A DNA stretch of 64,000 bases from Halocynthiibacter sp. SDUM655004. GTDB lineage: Bacteria > Pseudomonadota > Alphaproteobacteria > Rhodobacterales > Rhodobacteraceae. A program made the position numbers and the translations under genes. The stretch lies in the NCBI RefSeq assembly GCF_026015885.1, contig NZ_JAPDUG010000002.1, positions 62,001 to 126,000 of the forward strand, read 5' to 3'. Positions 28,220 through 37,377 of the stretch are shown piece after piece; the stretch's first letter is position 1, and every line of letters begins with the position of its first letter. The notes under the pieces are model-generated. The model was given only the letters and a program-made list of their open reading frames with translations. It did no database searches and was not told the DNA's origin.

Positions 28220-29884
28220 ATGACAGAGGAAACACCAGAAGGTGTATCACCCGAGGGCATCCCAAGCCCTGAAGGTGCGACCCATATTATCGACACGGAA
28301 TATGAAATCGGACAGGACAATGTCGAAGGGGCCGTCGGGCCCTTTGGATTTGACATTCACAATCCGGTTTTCATGATCTCCGGCATCGCCGTTGTTGCGT
28401 TTGTATTCTACACGCTGGCGCTGCCCGAACAGTCTGGAGCGTTGTTCAGCTGGCTCTTCAGTACAGTTACAAAAGGGTTCGACTGGTTCTTTATCGGATC
28501 GGCAAACCTGTTTGTCATCTTCTGCTTTGTCCTCATCGTTACCCCGTGGGGCAGCGTGCGACTTGGCGGCGTGGATGCAACGCCTGATTATAGCTATATC
28601 GGCTGGTTCGCGATGTTGTTTGCCGCGGGCATGGGCATCGGACTGATGTTCTATGGCGTATCTGAACCGATGAGCCATTATTCCTCTTCTATGGGGGGCA
28701 CAACGGTCGAAAACGGTGTGCGCACCGATTGGGCACCGCTTGGTGCCGCAGCGGGTGATTCTGCGGAGTCCATTCGTCTTGGCATGGCGGCAACGATCTT
28801 TCACTGGGGCCTACACCCATGGGCGATCTATGCAGTTGTGGCGCTCGCGCTGGCTTTGTTCTCTTATAACAAGGGCTTGCCGCTTACTATTCGCTCTGCA
28901 TTTTATCCGATTTTCGGCGATGCTGTTTGGGGCTGGGTTGGACATTGCATTGATATCCTTGCGGTGTTTGCAACGCTGTTTGGCCTCGCTACCTCGCTCG
29001 GATTCGGCGCCACACAGGCCAACGCTGGCTTGAACGATCTGTTCGGGCTTCCCATCGGACCAACCACCGAAGTTATCCTGATTTCGCTCATCACTGCGAT
29101 TGCGCTGATATCTGTGCTTCGTGGGCTTGATGGCGGTGTTAAGGTTTTGTCGGAATGGAACATGGGGCTCGCGTTCCTGCTTCTTGGCTTTGTGCTGTTG
29201 GTCGGGCCAACAATCTACCTGATCAAACTCTTCTTCAGCTCTCTTGGCGCCTATCTTACATATCTCCCTGCCCTAGCTAATCCGATCGGGCGTGAAGATG
29301 TGAACTTCAGCCAAGGCTGGACATCCTTCTATTGGGCGTGGTGGATCAGCTGGTCGCCTTTCGTGGGCATGTTTATCGCGCGCGTTAGCCGCGGTCGGAC
29401 GGTGCGGGAATTTGTGATCTGCGTCTTGCTGATCCCATCGCTTGTTTGTGTGCTTTGGATGACGGTGTTTGGCGGCACAGCCTTGTACCAGGTCGTAAAC
29501 GACGGCTACACCACCGCTCAAGAAGCTCCACTTGAACTCAAGCTGTTCAAGATGCTGGATGTGCTACCTCTTGCAGGCATCACCTCGCTCATCGGCATTG
29601 TTCTGGTTGTGGTGTTCTTCGTGACTTCCTCGGACTCCGGCTCACTGGTGATCGATACCATTACAGCAGGCGGCAAGATCGACGCCCCAGTACCACAGCG
29701 TGCGTTCTGGTGTGTGTTTGAGGGCGCGGTTGCGATTGTGTTGTTGCTGAGTGTCGGCGGATTGCAGTCGCTGCAATCGATGGTGATCTCGACCGGATTG
29801 CCGTTCACGATCGTGCTGCTCCTCATGTGCATCGCGATTATGAAAGGCCTCAACAACGAACGCCGCGCAATGAAACGCGGTTAA
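28220..29884 (+). CDS. BCCT-family betaine/choline/carnitine-type transporter
   Basis: This 554-residue transporter has twelve predicted membrane segments after a hydrophilic N-terminus of about 50 residues. Family marks include GMGIGLMFYGVSEPMSHY in segment 3 and FYWAWWISWSPFVGMFIAR, the conserved tryptophan-rich segment 8. BCCT proteins take up quaternary ammonium or sulfonium osmolytes such as glycine betaine or DMSP with Na+ or H+. GGAGG precedes ATG 28220. It is followed by a hairpin. The substrate cannot be fixed, and no betaine-degradation genes are adjacent. Confidence 0.92.
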   Translation: MTEETPEGVSPEGIPSPEGATHIIDTEYEIGQDNVEGAVGPFGFDIHNPVFMISGIAVVAFVFYTLALPEQSGALFSWLFSTVTKGFDWFFIGSANLFVIFCFVLIVTPWGSVRLGGVDATPDYSYIGWFAMLFAAGMGIGLMFYGVSEPMSHYSSSMGGTTVENGVRTDWAPLGAAAGDSAESIRLGMAATIFHWGLHPWAIYAVVALALALFSYNKGLPLTIRSAFYPIFGDAVWGWVGHCIDILAVFATLFGLATSLGFGATQANAGLNDLFGLPIGPTTEVILISLITAIALISVLRGLDGGVKVLSEWNMGLAFLLLGFVLLVGPTIYLIKLFFSSLGAYLTYLPALANPIGREDVNFSQGWTSFYWAWWISWSPFVGMFIARVSRGRTVREFVICVLLIPSLVCVLWMTVFGGTALYQVVNDGYTTAQEAPLELKLFKMLDVLPLAGITSLIGIVLVVVFFVTSSDSGSLVIDTITAGGKIDAPVPQRAFWCVFEGAVAIVLLLSVGGLQSLQSMVISTGLPFTIVLLLMCIAIMKGLNNERRAMKRG

Positions 29885-29894
29885 AAACAAAAGT

Positions 29895-29916
29895 GGCAGG
29901 CCCTCATCGGCCTGCC
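29895..29916 (+). terminator. Perfect hairpin after the BCCT gene
   Basis: GGCAGGCC and GGCCTGCC form a perfect eight-base stem with a six-base loop, ten bases after the stop. There is no T-run on the plus strand, although the minus strand has one, so it may act as a weak terminator or an mRNA end protector. Confidence 0.5.
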
Positions 29917-30041
29917 GCATCAACGCTTCCCATGTGAAATTATCAAATTCTCCAAAATAGTGCTGTTCGATCTTTTTGGGTGGTCCCCACAATCGACACA
30001 TCGCATTATTTCAGAACAAATTTTCGCGTCAGGAGCATTTC

Positions 30042-30860
30042 ATGAGCAGCACGTATTTCGCCCCAACCGGCGGTCATCCCGGTCAGGATCAGCTTCTGAC
30101 CGACCGCGCCGTTTTTACAGAGGCCTATGCGGTTATTCCGAAAGGGACCATGCGCGATATCGTGACAAGCTTCCTGCCGTTCTGGGAAGATACGAGGCTT
30201 TGGGTTTTGTCCCGTCCGCTCAGTGGCTTTGCCGAAACTTTCTCGCAATATATCATGGAAGTGCAGCCCGGTGGCGGCTCCAAAACACCGGAAACAGATG
30301 CCAAAGCCGAGGGCGTTCTGTTTGTGGTCGAGGGCGAAGCGACGCTGACAATTGACGGGGAGGTTCACACCCTCGTGCCGGGTGGTTATGCGTATCTCCC
30401 GCCGTCAACGGACTGGACGCTGTTCAACACAAGCAAGGAAACCCTTCGCTTTCATTGGATCCGCAAGGCATACGAAGCCGTGCCGGGTCTTGATGCGCCT
30501 GAGCCGCTAATTCTCAACGAAAACGACATCGCGCCAACCCCGATGCCCGGAACAGACGGGAAATGGGCCACGACCCGCTTCGTTGATCCAAACGACTTGC
30601 GCCATGACATGCACGTGACTGTCGTAACCTTTGAGCCGGGTGCGGTGATCCCCTTCCTTGAGACTCATGTTATGGAACACGGGCTTTATGTACTTGAGGG
30701 CAAGGCAGTCTACCGCCTCAATAACGATTGGGTCGAGGTTGAGGCTGGGGATTACATGTGGCTACGCGCATTTTGCCCACAAGCGTGCTACGCGGGCGGT
30801 CCGGGTAAGTTCCGCTATCTGCTCTACAAAGATGTAAACCGCCATATGAAGCTTGGCTAA
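30042..30860 (+). CDS. allE: (S)-ureidoglycine aminohydrolase
   Basis: This bicupin enzyme converts (S)-ureidoglycine to (S)-ureidoglycolate and ammonia in purine catabolism. The 272-residue protein has two cupin halves; motifs include FSQYIMEVQPGGGS and ETHVMEHGLYVLEGKAVY, which contains the metal ligands of the second cupin. The start MSSTYFAPTGGHPGQ is characteristic of the family. ATG 30042 follows CAGGAG, and the frame upstream to 29976 is not family-like. It sits alone between the BCCT gene and bhcR, apart from the other purine genes. Its substrate normally comes from allantoate amidohydrolase, which is not in the window. Confidence 0.93.
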   Translation: MSSTYFAPTGGHPGQDQLLTDRAVFTEAYAVIPKGTMRDIVTSFLPFWEDTRLWVLSRPLSGFAETFSQYIMEVQPGGGSKTPETDAKAEGVLFVVEGEATLTIDGEVHTLVPGGYAYLPPSTDWTLFNTSKETLRFHWIRKAYEAVPGLDAPEPLILNENDIAPTPMPGTDGKWATTRFVDPNDLRHDMHVTVVTFEPGAVIPFLETHVMEHGLYVLEGKAVYRLNNDWVEVEAGDYMWLRAFCPQACYAGGPGKFRYLLYKDVNRHMKLG

Positions 30861-30884
30861 GAGCGCGCTCAGGCGGCCTCACCC

Positions 30885-31715
30885 TTAAGCGGTTCCGCCA
30901 ATTGCCTTGGTTAGGTCGCGCGCTGCACTCGTAACCGCGACCGACAATCTTTCTACATCCTCAAGGGTGATCCGGCTGGTCGGCCCCGACACCGAAACGC
31001 CCGCGATTGCTTCCTCATTGGCATCGAAAACGGGCGCTGCGATACAGCGCATTCCGATGTTTTTCTCTTCGTTGTCAAAGGAAAATCCTCGCGCACGAAT
31101 ACGCTCGAGGTTTTGGCGAAGGGCAGCTTCTTCTGTAATTGAATGCTCGGTGAATGCAGTGAGCTCTTCGCGGGAAAAGAACCGCGATAGGCGCTCCTCA
31201 TCCATCTGCGCGAGCAGCACTTTACCAATGCCTGACGAGTGCATCGGCGATAACGTCCCTGGCGGAAAGAACGCACGAATACTTGCATGCGTCTCTACCT
31301 GACTGAGGAATAGAACCGCGCCGTTTTTCTCTGCCCCGAGGTTGGCCGTCTCGCCCGTAGCTTCCATCAAACGCCGCAAGATCGGGCGCGCCCGCTCCAC
31401 AAGGCTGGTTTGCCGCAGAAACCGCGCACCGATCACAAAGGCGCGCGCTCCAATCCGCCAGATTTGCTCTCCTGCATCAAATTCCACAAGACCCCGCCCC
31501 TCCAGCGTAACAAGAATACGGTAAACCGTTGCAGGGGATTGATCCGTCTCACTGGCGATCACTGAAAGAGGCTCGCCTTGTGTCTCGCTCAGATACTCAA
31601 ACACCGCCATCGCGCGATCCAGAGATTTGATCGTGTTCTGAGCGGTTTTGTCGTTCCAATCGCGTGGGCGTCCTCTGGATTTTCGGCCAGAAGGCTCATT
31701 TTCATGATTTTCCAT
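30885..31715 (-). CDS. bhcR: IclR-family regulator of the beta-hydroxyaspartate cycle
   Basis: This 276-residue IclR regulator has an N-terminal winged helix (SLDRAMAVFEYLSE, SPATVYRILVTLEGRGLVEF) and a C-terminal effector domain (GMRCIAAPVFDANEEAIAGVSVSGP). Its divergent position to bhcABCD is the conserved bhcR layout, in which BhcR binds the shared promoter region and glyoxylate weakens binding. I chose ATG 31715 because GAGG lies six to seven bases upstream; a TTG at 31727 is the alternative. A basic arginine-rich N-terminal tail (SGRKSRGRPRDW) precedes the helix-turn-helix. Confidence 0.9.
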   Translation of the reverse strand: MENHENEPSGRKSRGRPRDWNDKTAQNTIKSLDRAMAVFEYLSETQGEPLSVIASETDQSPATVYRILVTLEGRGLVEFDAGEQIWRIGARAFVIGARFLRQTSLVERARPILRRLMEATGETANLGAEKNGAVLFLSQVETHASIRAFFPPGTLSPMHSSGIGKVLLAQMDEERLSRFFSREELTAFTEHSITEEAALRQNLERIRARGFSFDNEEKNIGMRCIAAPVFDANEEAIAGVSVSGPTSRITLEDVERLSVAVTSAARDLTKAIGGTA

Positions 31716-31749
31716 AAGAAGCCTCAAATTTGATGTGAAATCCTAATTC

Positions 31750-31778
31750 ACTATATGAAAAATATAACCCATTCACAA
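31750..31778 (-). promoter_or_regulatory. Candidate bhcR promoter
   Basis: On the minus strand TTGTGA (31773-31778) and TATAGT (31750-31755) are exactly 17 bases apart, giving a start near 31743 and a leader of about 28 bases to ATG 31715. A GAAAAAT/ATTTTTC pair (31757-31763 and 31785-31791) brackets the -35 box. Confidence 0.55.
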
Positions 31779-31805
31779 TATTCAATTTTTCCAATCCTTA
31801 GCGTT

Positions 31806-31833
31806 TTGAAATCATTTTTCAAAAAAATTTCAT
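31806..31833 (+). promoter_or_regulatory. Candidate bhcA promoter with embedded inverted repeat (possible BhcR operator)
   Basis: TTGAAA (31806-31811) and TTTCAT (31828-31833) are 16 bases apart. Overlying them is an inverted repeat with arms TGAAAT (31807-31812) and ATTTCA (31827-31832) and a centre CATTTTTCAAAAAA. An operator in this position would block the promoter directly. The -10 match is weak. Confidence 0.5.
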
Positions 31834-31883
31834 CCGCGCGGCCCTGCCCTTAAGGTGGACCCAACGATCGAAGGAGATACGCC

Positions 31884-33074
31884 ATGAGCTTTCAAAATCC
31901 TGTTTTCATTCCGGGGCCAACCAATATCCCCGAGCATCTGCGCAAAGCCTGCGACATGCCGACAATCGACCACCGTTCACCATTGTTCGGGCAAATTTTG
32001 CATCCGGCGCGCGAAGGTGTGCGCAAGGTATTGAAAAGCGACAACGCGGAAGTCTTTATCTTTCCGTCCACTGGAACTGGAGGTTGGGAAACCGCACTTA
32101 CCAACACGCTTTCTGCGGGCGACAAAATACTCGCGGCACGCAACGGCATGTTCAGCCATCGCTGGATCGACATGTGCCAGCGCCATGAGTTGAACGTTGA
32201 GATCGTCGAAACCCAATGGGGCGACGGGCTTCCCGCTGATCGCTACGAAGAAATCCTGACAGCGGACAAAAGCCATGAGATCAAGGCTGTTCTTGCCACC
32301 CACAATGAAACCGCAACTGGCGTAAAATCCGACATTGCCGCCGTGCGCCGCGCACTTGATGCGGCGGGTCATCCGGCGCTGCTTTTTGTGGACGGGGTAT
32401 CCTCGATTGCCTCGATGGACTTCCGCTTTGACGAATGGGGCGTGGATGTTGCGGTTACCGGCTCGCAAAAAGGGTTCATGCTCTCTGCTGGGCTCGCAAT
32501 TGTCGGCTTTAGCGCCAAGGCAATGGAAGCAACCAAAACCGGCTCCCTGCCCCGTACATTCTTTGATGTGCATGACATGGCGAAGGGCTACGCGAACAAT
32601 GCCTACCCCTATACGCCAGCAGTTGGTTTGCTCAATGGCCTGAATGAATCTTGCAAAATGTTGTTGGATGAGGGGCTTGAAAACGTCTTTGCCCGTCACA
32701 CGCGTATTGCCGAGGGTGTTCGCGCCGCTGTCGGCGCTTGGGGGCTGGACCTCTGCGCAACGAGCCCTGATGTTTACTCCGACACAGTAAGCGCCATTCG
32801 CACGCCCGAAGGCTTCAATGCCACAGATATTGTCACCCATGCTGCCGACAAATACGGTGTCGCCTTTGGCGTTGGTTTGGGCGAAGTTGCGGGCAAAGTG
32901 TTCCGCATTGGCCACCTTGGCAGCCTAACAGATGTGATGGCACTTTCTGGTATCGCGACCGCGGAAATGTGCATGGCCGACCTCGGCCTTGATATCCAAC
33001 TTGGCTCTGGCGTTGCTGCGGCGCAGGACTATTACCGTGGTCACGCGCTAGCTTCTCAAAAAGATGCCGCGTGA
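31884..33074 (+). CDS. bhcA: L-aspartate:glyoxylate aminotransferase
   Basis: BhcA transfers the amino group of aspartate to glyoxylate, giving glycine and oxaloacetate; it is both the entry and the product-releasing step of the beta-hydroxyaspartate cycle. The 396-residue class V aminotransferase has FIPGPTNIPEHLR at the start, FVDGVSSIASMDF, and the PLP lysine K196 in VTGSQKGFML. A GAAGGAG ribosome site precedes ATG 31884. The order bhcA-B-C-D behind a divergent IclR gene is diagnostic. Serine-glyoxylate aminotransferase is the close relative it could be mistaken for on sequence alone. Confidence 0.93.
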   Translation: MSFQNPVFIPGPTNIPEHLRKACDMPTIDHRSPLFGQILHPAREGVRKVLKSDNAEVFIFPSTGTGGWETALTNTLSAGDKILAARNGMFSHRWIDMCQRHELNVEIVETQWGDGLPADRYEEILTADKSHEIKAVLATHNETATGVKSDIAAVRRALDAAGHPALLFVDGVSSIASMDFRFDEWGVDVAVTGSQKGFMLSAGLAIVGFSAKAMEATKTGSLPRTFFDVHDMAKGYANNAYPYTPAVGLLNGLNESCKMLLDEGLENVFARHTRIAEGVRAAVGAWGLDLCATSPDVYSDTVSAIRTPEGFNATDIVTHAADKYGVAFGVGLGEVAGKVFRIGHLGSLTDVMALSGIATAEMCMADLGLDIQLGSGVAAAQDYYRGHALASQKDAA

Positions 33075-33091
33075 TGAAGGACACAGCAACT

Positions 33092-34042
33092 ATGATCCCA
33101 ACCTATGAGGATATGCTCGCTGCGCATGAACGGATCGCGCCCTATATCCGCCGCACACCCGTGCGGACATCGGATTACCTCAACGAATTGAGTGGCGCAG
33201 ATCTATTCTTTAAGTGCGAGAACTTTCAGGAACCTGGTGCCTTTAAGGTTCGTGGCGCGAGTAATGCTGTTTTCGGGCTTAGTGATGCACAGGCTGAAAA
33301 AGGTGTGGCGACCCACTCGTCGGGCAACCACGCGTCTTGCCTGAGCTATGCGGCCATGAAACGCGGCATTCCCTGCAACGTTGTGATGCCGCGCACTGCC
33401 CCACAGGCAAAGAAAGACACCGTGCGCCGTTATGGTGGTGTGATTACCGAATGCGAACCGTCGACATCCTCAAGGGAAGCGACGTTTGCCGAGGTGCAGG
33501 CCAAAACTGGCGGTGATTTCGTCCACCCCTACAACGATCCCCGAGTGATCGCAGGGCAAGGCACCTGTGCACGTGAATTCATGGAGCAAACCGACGGGCT
33601 AGACGCAGTTGTCGCGCCGATCGGGGGTGGCGGCATGATCTCCGGCACATGCCTGACGCTGGCAACACTGGCTTCAGAAACGCAGGTCATCGCCGCAGAG
33701 CCGGAACAGGCCGACGACGCCTATCGCAGCTTCAAGGCAGGGCACATCATCGCCGATGACGCGCCCAAAACCATTGCCGACGGGCTGCTTGTGCCGCTCA
33801 AGGATTTAACGTGGCATTTCGTTTCAAACCACGTCAGTGAGATTTACACCGCGAGCGAGCAAGAGATCATCGACGCGATGAAGCTCATCTGGAAGCACCT
33901 GCGGATCGTGATGGAACCGTCAAGCGCCGTTCCGCTTGCCACCATCCTGAAGAACCCCGATGCGTTTAAAGGCAAGCGCGTTGGCATTATCATCACCGGC
34001 GGCAATGTCGATCTCGACCGCCTGCCATGGGTAAACGGCTAG
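33092..34042 (+). CDS. bhcB: Beta-hydroxyaspartate dehydratase
   Basis: BhcB removes water from (2R,3S)-beta-hydroxyaspartate to form iminosuccinate. It is a serine/threonine dehydratase-fold PLP enzyme of 316 residues with the cofactor lysine in EPGAFKVRGASNAV (Lys52 from this start), the phosphate-loop region SSGNHASCLSY and the glycine loop IGGGGMISGT. I prefer ATG 33092 because AAGGA lies ten bases upstream; ATG 33074, which overlaps the bhcA stop, would add six residues. The gene is followed 15 bases later by bhcC. Confidence 0.92.
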   Translation: MIPTYEDMLAAHERIAPYIRRTPVRTSDYLNELSGADLFFKCENFQEPGAFKVRGASNAVFGLSDAQAEKGVATHSSGNHASCLSYAAMKRGIPCNVVMPRTAPQAKKDTVRRYGGVITECEPSTSSREATFAEVQAKTGGDFVHPYNDPRVIAGQGTCAREFMEQTDGLDAVVAPIGGGGMISGTCLTLATLASETQVIAAEPEQADDAYRSFKAGHIIADDAPKTIADGLLVPLKDLTWHFVSNHVSEIYTASEQEIIDAMKLIWKHLRIVMEPSSAVPLATILKNPDAFKGKRVGIIITGGNVDLDRLPWVNG

Positions 34043-34057
34043 ACCCACAAGAGGACA

Positions 34058-35227
34058 ATGGGAATGAAAGATATGAACACTTTGGACGCATATGAAGTTG
34101 GCTATGACATTCCGGCGAAACCGGGTATGGCCGAAAGTGACATCCAGACACCCGCGCTTGTACTGGACCTCGACGCTCTGGAGCGCAACGTCAAGAAGAT
34201 GGGCGACTATGCGAAGGCCCACGGAATGCGCCACCGCGTTCACGGGAAAATGCACAAATCCGTAGATGTGGCAAAGCTTCAGGAAGAGTTGGGCGGCGCA
34301 GTAGGTGTATGCTGTCAGAAGGTATCCGAGGCCGAGGTGTTCGCCCGTGGTGGCATCAAGGATATTCTTGTGTCCAACCAAGTCCGCGACCCCGCCAAGA
34401 TCGACCGCCTCGCCCGCCTGCCGCTTTTGGGCGCACGCACGATTGTTTGTGTCGATGATATCGAGAACGTTGCCGATCTTTCAGCTGCAGCAAAGGAACA
34501 CGGCACCGAGCTTGAGGTTTTTGTTGAAATCGACTGTGGCGCTGGCCGCTGCGGCGTCACAACAACGCCCGCAGTTGTCGACATTGCCAAAGCTGTTGAA
34601 GCCGCCGACAACCTCAAGTTCTCCGGCATTCAGGCCTATCAGGGCGCGATGCAGCATCTAGATAGCTATGAGGCCCGCAAGGAAAAACTCGACACTGCAA
34701 TTGCGATGGTTCAAGACGCCGTGGACGGGCTGAAGGCCGAGGGTATCGACTGTGATCTCGTATCCGGCGGCGGCACTGGCTCCTACTATTTCGAGTCCAA
34801 CTCCGGCGTCTATAACGAGCTGCAATGCGGCTCCTATGCCTTCATGGACGCCGATTATGGCCGCATCCTCGACAAAGACGGCAAGCGGATCGACCAAGGC
34901 GAATGGGAGAACGCATTCTTCATTCTGACTTCGGTCATGTCCCATGCGAAGGCGGACAAAGCCATCGTTGATGCCGGCCTTAAGGCGCAATCCGTCGATA
35001 GCGGGCTGCCTGTGATCTATGGCCGCGATGACGTGGAATATGTCAAATGCTCCGATGAGCACGGCGTTGTTGCTGATCCGAACGGCGCTCTGAAGGTAAA
35101 CGACAAGCTTCGCCTCGTCCCGGGCCACTGTGATCCGACTGCGAACGTTCATGACTGGTACGTGGGTGTGCGCAACGGAAAGGTCGAGGTCGTTTGGCCC
35201 GTATCGGCCCGCGGTCGCGCATACTAA
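34058..35227 (+). CDS. bhcC: Beta-hydroxyaspartate aldolase (D-threonine-aldolase-like)
   Basis: BhcC condenses glycine and glyoxylate to (2R,3S)-beta-hydroxyaspartate, the carbon-carbon bond-forming step of the cycle. The 389-residue protein has the D-threonine aldolase/D-serine dehydratase layout: an alanine-racemase-type barrel with the PLP lysine in HGKMHKS (Lys64 by family alignment) and a C-terminal domain ending with the metal-binding VPGHCDPTANVHDWY. GAGG is visible before ATG 34058. Without the flanking genes it would be annotated only as a DSD1-family enzyme. Confidence 0.93.
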   Translation: MGMKDMNTLDAYEVGYDIPAKPGMAESDIQTPALVLDLDALERNVKKMGDYAKAHGMRHRVHGKMHKSVDVAKLQEELGGAVGVCCQKVSEAEVFARGGIKDILVSNQVRDPAKIDRLARLPLLGARTIVCVDDIENVADLSAAAKEHGTELEVFVEIDCGAGRCGVTTTPAVVDIAKAVEAADNLKFSGIQAYQGAMQHLDSYEARKEKLDTAIAMVQDAVDGLKAEGIDCDLVSGGGTGSYYFESNSGVYNELQCGSYAFMDADYGRILDKDGKRIDQGEWENAFFILTSVMSHAKADKAIVDAGLKAQSVDSGLPVIYGRDDVEYVKCSDEHGVVADPNGALKVNDKLRLVPGHCDPTANVHDWYVGVRNGKVEVVWPVSARGRAY

Positions 35228-35311
35228 TCCCAACACAACCACCCCGCCCCGCGCTTGCTGGCCCACCCAATTGTGCGGGGCGGTTTAAAACTCACGAAAC
35301 GAGGCACGTTG

Positions 35312-36277
35312 ATGTATATTGTTCCAGAGCGCGAAATCGCCAATCTCATGACCCGCGAAGCCGCCTTTGACGCGGTTGAAAAGGTCTTTGCCGCCATGGC
35401 CACAGGCGACGCATATAACTTTCCCGTTGTGCGTGAAGCAATCGGCCATGAAGATGCGCTTTACGGGTTCAAGGGCGGGTTTGACCGCGCGGGGCTTACA
35501 CTCGGACTCAAGGCGGGCGGCTACTGGCCAAACAACCTTGAAAAACGTGACATCATCAACCACCAATCGACTGTCTTTCTCTTTGATCCGGACACGGGCA
35601 AAGCCAAGGCAATGGTCGGCGGCAACCTTCTCACGGCGCTGCGGACGGCTGCGGCCTCGTCGGTTTCGATCAAACATCTTGCCCGCAAGGACGCGAAAAC
35701 AATCGGTATGATCGGCGCGGGTCATCAGGCGACATTCCAACTGCGCGCTGCTCTTGAACAGCGCGACTTTGAAAAGGTGATCGGCTGGAACTATCATCCG
35801 GAAATGCTTCCAAACATTGAGAAAATCGCCAATGAAGCAGGACTACCATTTGAGGCCGTTTCCCTTGAAGAAATGCAGGACGCAGATGTGATTATCTCGA
35901 TTACATCTGCCTTCGCGCCCTCGTTGATGGCGGAGCATGTTTCACCCGGAACGCATCTCGCATGTATGGGCACTGACACCAAAGGAAAGCAGGAAGTCGA
36001 AGCTGCACTCCTCGCAAAATCGCGCGTCTTTACCGACGAGGTTGCGCAATCCATCTCTATTGGCGAGGCACAGCACGCCGTGGCCGAGGGGCTTATCAAA
36101 GAAGCCGATATCGCGCAAATCGGCGCCGTTATTAATGGTACAAACCCCGGTCGGACTTCGGCGGAGGATATCACGCTCTTTGACGGCACGGGTGTCGGCT
36201 TACAGGACCTCGCAGTTGCGGCCTCTGTCGTCGAACTGGCGATCAAACAGGGGATTGCCATTGAGGTCGATTTCTGA
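35312..36277 (+). CDS. bhcD: Iminosuccinate reductase (ornithine cyclodeaminase fold)
   Basis: BhcD reduces iminosuccinate to L-aspartate with NAD(P)H and so regenerates the amino donor used by BhcA. The 321-residue protein has the ornithine-cyclodeaminase/mu-crystallin fold with the dinucleotide site TIGMIGAGHQATFQLRAAL at about 128-146. I chose ATG 35312 with GAGG seven bases upstream; the longer frame from 35255 begins in intergenic sequence. An 84-base gap from bhcC and a hairpin with a T-run after the stop mark the operon end. Confidence 0.92.
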   Translation: MYIVPEREIANLMTREAAFDAVEKVFAAMATGDAYNFPVVREAIGHEDALYGFKGGFDRAGLTLGLKAGGYWPNNLEKRDIINHQSTVFLFDPDTGKAKAMVGGNLLTALRTAAASSVSIKHLARKDAKTIGMIGAGHQATFQLRAALEQRDFEKVIGWNYHPEMLPNIEKIANEAGLPFEAVSLEEMQDADVIISITSAFAPSLMAEHVSPGTHLACMGTDTKGKQEVEAALLAKSRVFTDEVAQSISIGEAQHAVAEGLIKEADIAQIGAVINGTNPGRTSAEDITLFDGTGVGLQDLAVAASVVELAIKQGIAIEVDF

Positions 36278-36314
36278 CACCGATTGGCGGCCTGAATTTC
36301 TGATTTTCAAGGCG

Positions 36315-36343
36315 GGCTGTACCGGATTTCGGTGCAGCCTTTT
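36315..36343 (+). terminator. Rho-independent terminator after bhcD
   Basis: GGCTGTACCG and CGGTGCAGCC form a ten-base stem with one G-T pair around a five-base loop, followed at once by TTTT. It sits 37 bases after the bhcD stop and 23 bases before the gap start, so it could end bhc transcription or attenuate read-through into gap. Confidence 0.7.
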
Positions 36344-36366
36344 CTTGGCCACTTGCGGAGCGAGCA

Positions 36367-37365
36367 ATGCGCAAACCAATTCGCGTTTTCATCAACGGGT
36401 TCGGACGGATCGGACGGACATTGCTGCGGCAAATCCTCTCGGATCAGCAGGGGCGCGGCATTGAGGTTGTCGGCATCAATGATATCGCCCCGCTTGAAAC
36501 CTGTGCCTATCTCTTCCGCTATGACAGCGTCTTTGGCCCCTACCCAACTGCGGTTGAAGCCGCAAACAAGACGCTCAAGATTGGCAGCCTTTCTGTTCCG
36601 TTTCACAATACCACGAGCCTTGCCGACATTGATCTAACGGGCGTTGATGTTGTGCTGGAATGCACAGGCAAGGCCAAAGATCGCGAAACCGCAGAGGCAG
36701 GCCTTTCTGCTGGTGCGCGCAACGTTCTTATTTCCGGCCCCTCGCCCGTGGCGGATCAAACCATCGTACTTGGCGCAAACGATCAGACACTCGGCGATGG
36801 AAAAATCATCTCCAACGCCTCCTGCACCACGAATGCCATCGCTCCCCTTCTGCGTACTGTGCAAGATTCCATCGGCTTTACCCACGCCCATATCACCACC
36901 ATCCATTGCTATACCGGCAGCCAACCAACCGTTGATCAACCTGGCGCAACATTGGAACGCAGCCGTGCGGCGGCGGTTTCGATGGTTCCAACCTCAACCA
37001 GCGCAGCAAGTCAGATCGCACATGTTCTCCCAGAATTCGACGGCCGTCTGAGCGTTTCGGCGGTTCGGGTGCCGACAATTTCGGTATCTGCGGTTGATGC
37101 CGTATTTCAAGTCAATGCGCGTCCAGGGGCCCCGATTGAAGACGTCCTTCAGGAGCTTTTCGGCGCTCATCCGCAAATCGGCCTAACCAACGATGCCTGT
37201 GTGTCATCCGACTTCCGTGCACGGCCGGAATCTCTCGTCCTATCGCTACGGGAAACCCAAGCCGTCGGGCAAAAGCAACTGCGGCTTTTCGGCTGGTACG
37301 ATAACGAATGGGGTTTTTCAGCACGGATGCTTGATATGGCCGAACGCTTGGCGGCGCGGGTCTAG
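36367..37365 (+). CDS. gap: Type I glyceraldehyde-3-phosphate dehydrogenase
   Basis: This 332-residue enzyme has the NAD site INGFGRIGRTLLRQ, catalytic Cys153 in SCTTNA and His180 in TTIHCYTGSQ. GAPDH interconverts glyceraldehyde-3-phosphate and 1,3-bisphosphoglycerate. The usual second cysteine of SCTTNC is alanine here, as is common in some GAPDH and erythrose-4-phosphate dehydrogenase branches, so the latter activity is a fair alternative. It lies just after the bhc operon behind a hairpin terminator and converges with a LysR gene. A gluconeogenic link to growth on glyoxylate is an inference. Confidence 0.88.
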   Translation: MRKPIRVFINGFGRIGRTLLRQILSDQQGRGIEVVGINDIAPLETCAYLFRYDSVFGPYPTAVEAANKTLKIGSLSVPFHNTTSLADIDLTGVDVVLECTGKAKDRETAEAGLSAGARNVLISGPSPVADQTIVLGANDQTLGDGKIISNASCTTNAIAPLLRTVQDSIGFTHAHITTIHCYTGSQPTVDQPGATLERSRAAAVSMVPTSTSAASQIAHVLPEFDGRLSVSAVRVPTISVSAVDAVFQVNARPGAPIEDVLQELFGAHPQIGLTNDACVSSDFRARPESLVLSLRETQAVGQKQLRLFGWYDNEWGFSARMLDMAERLAARV

Positions 37366-37377
37366 GCCGCTTCTATT

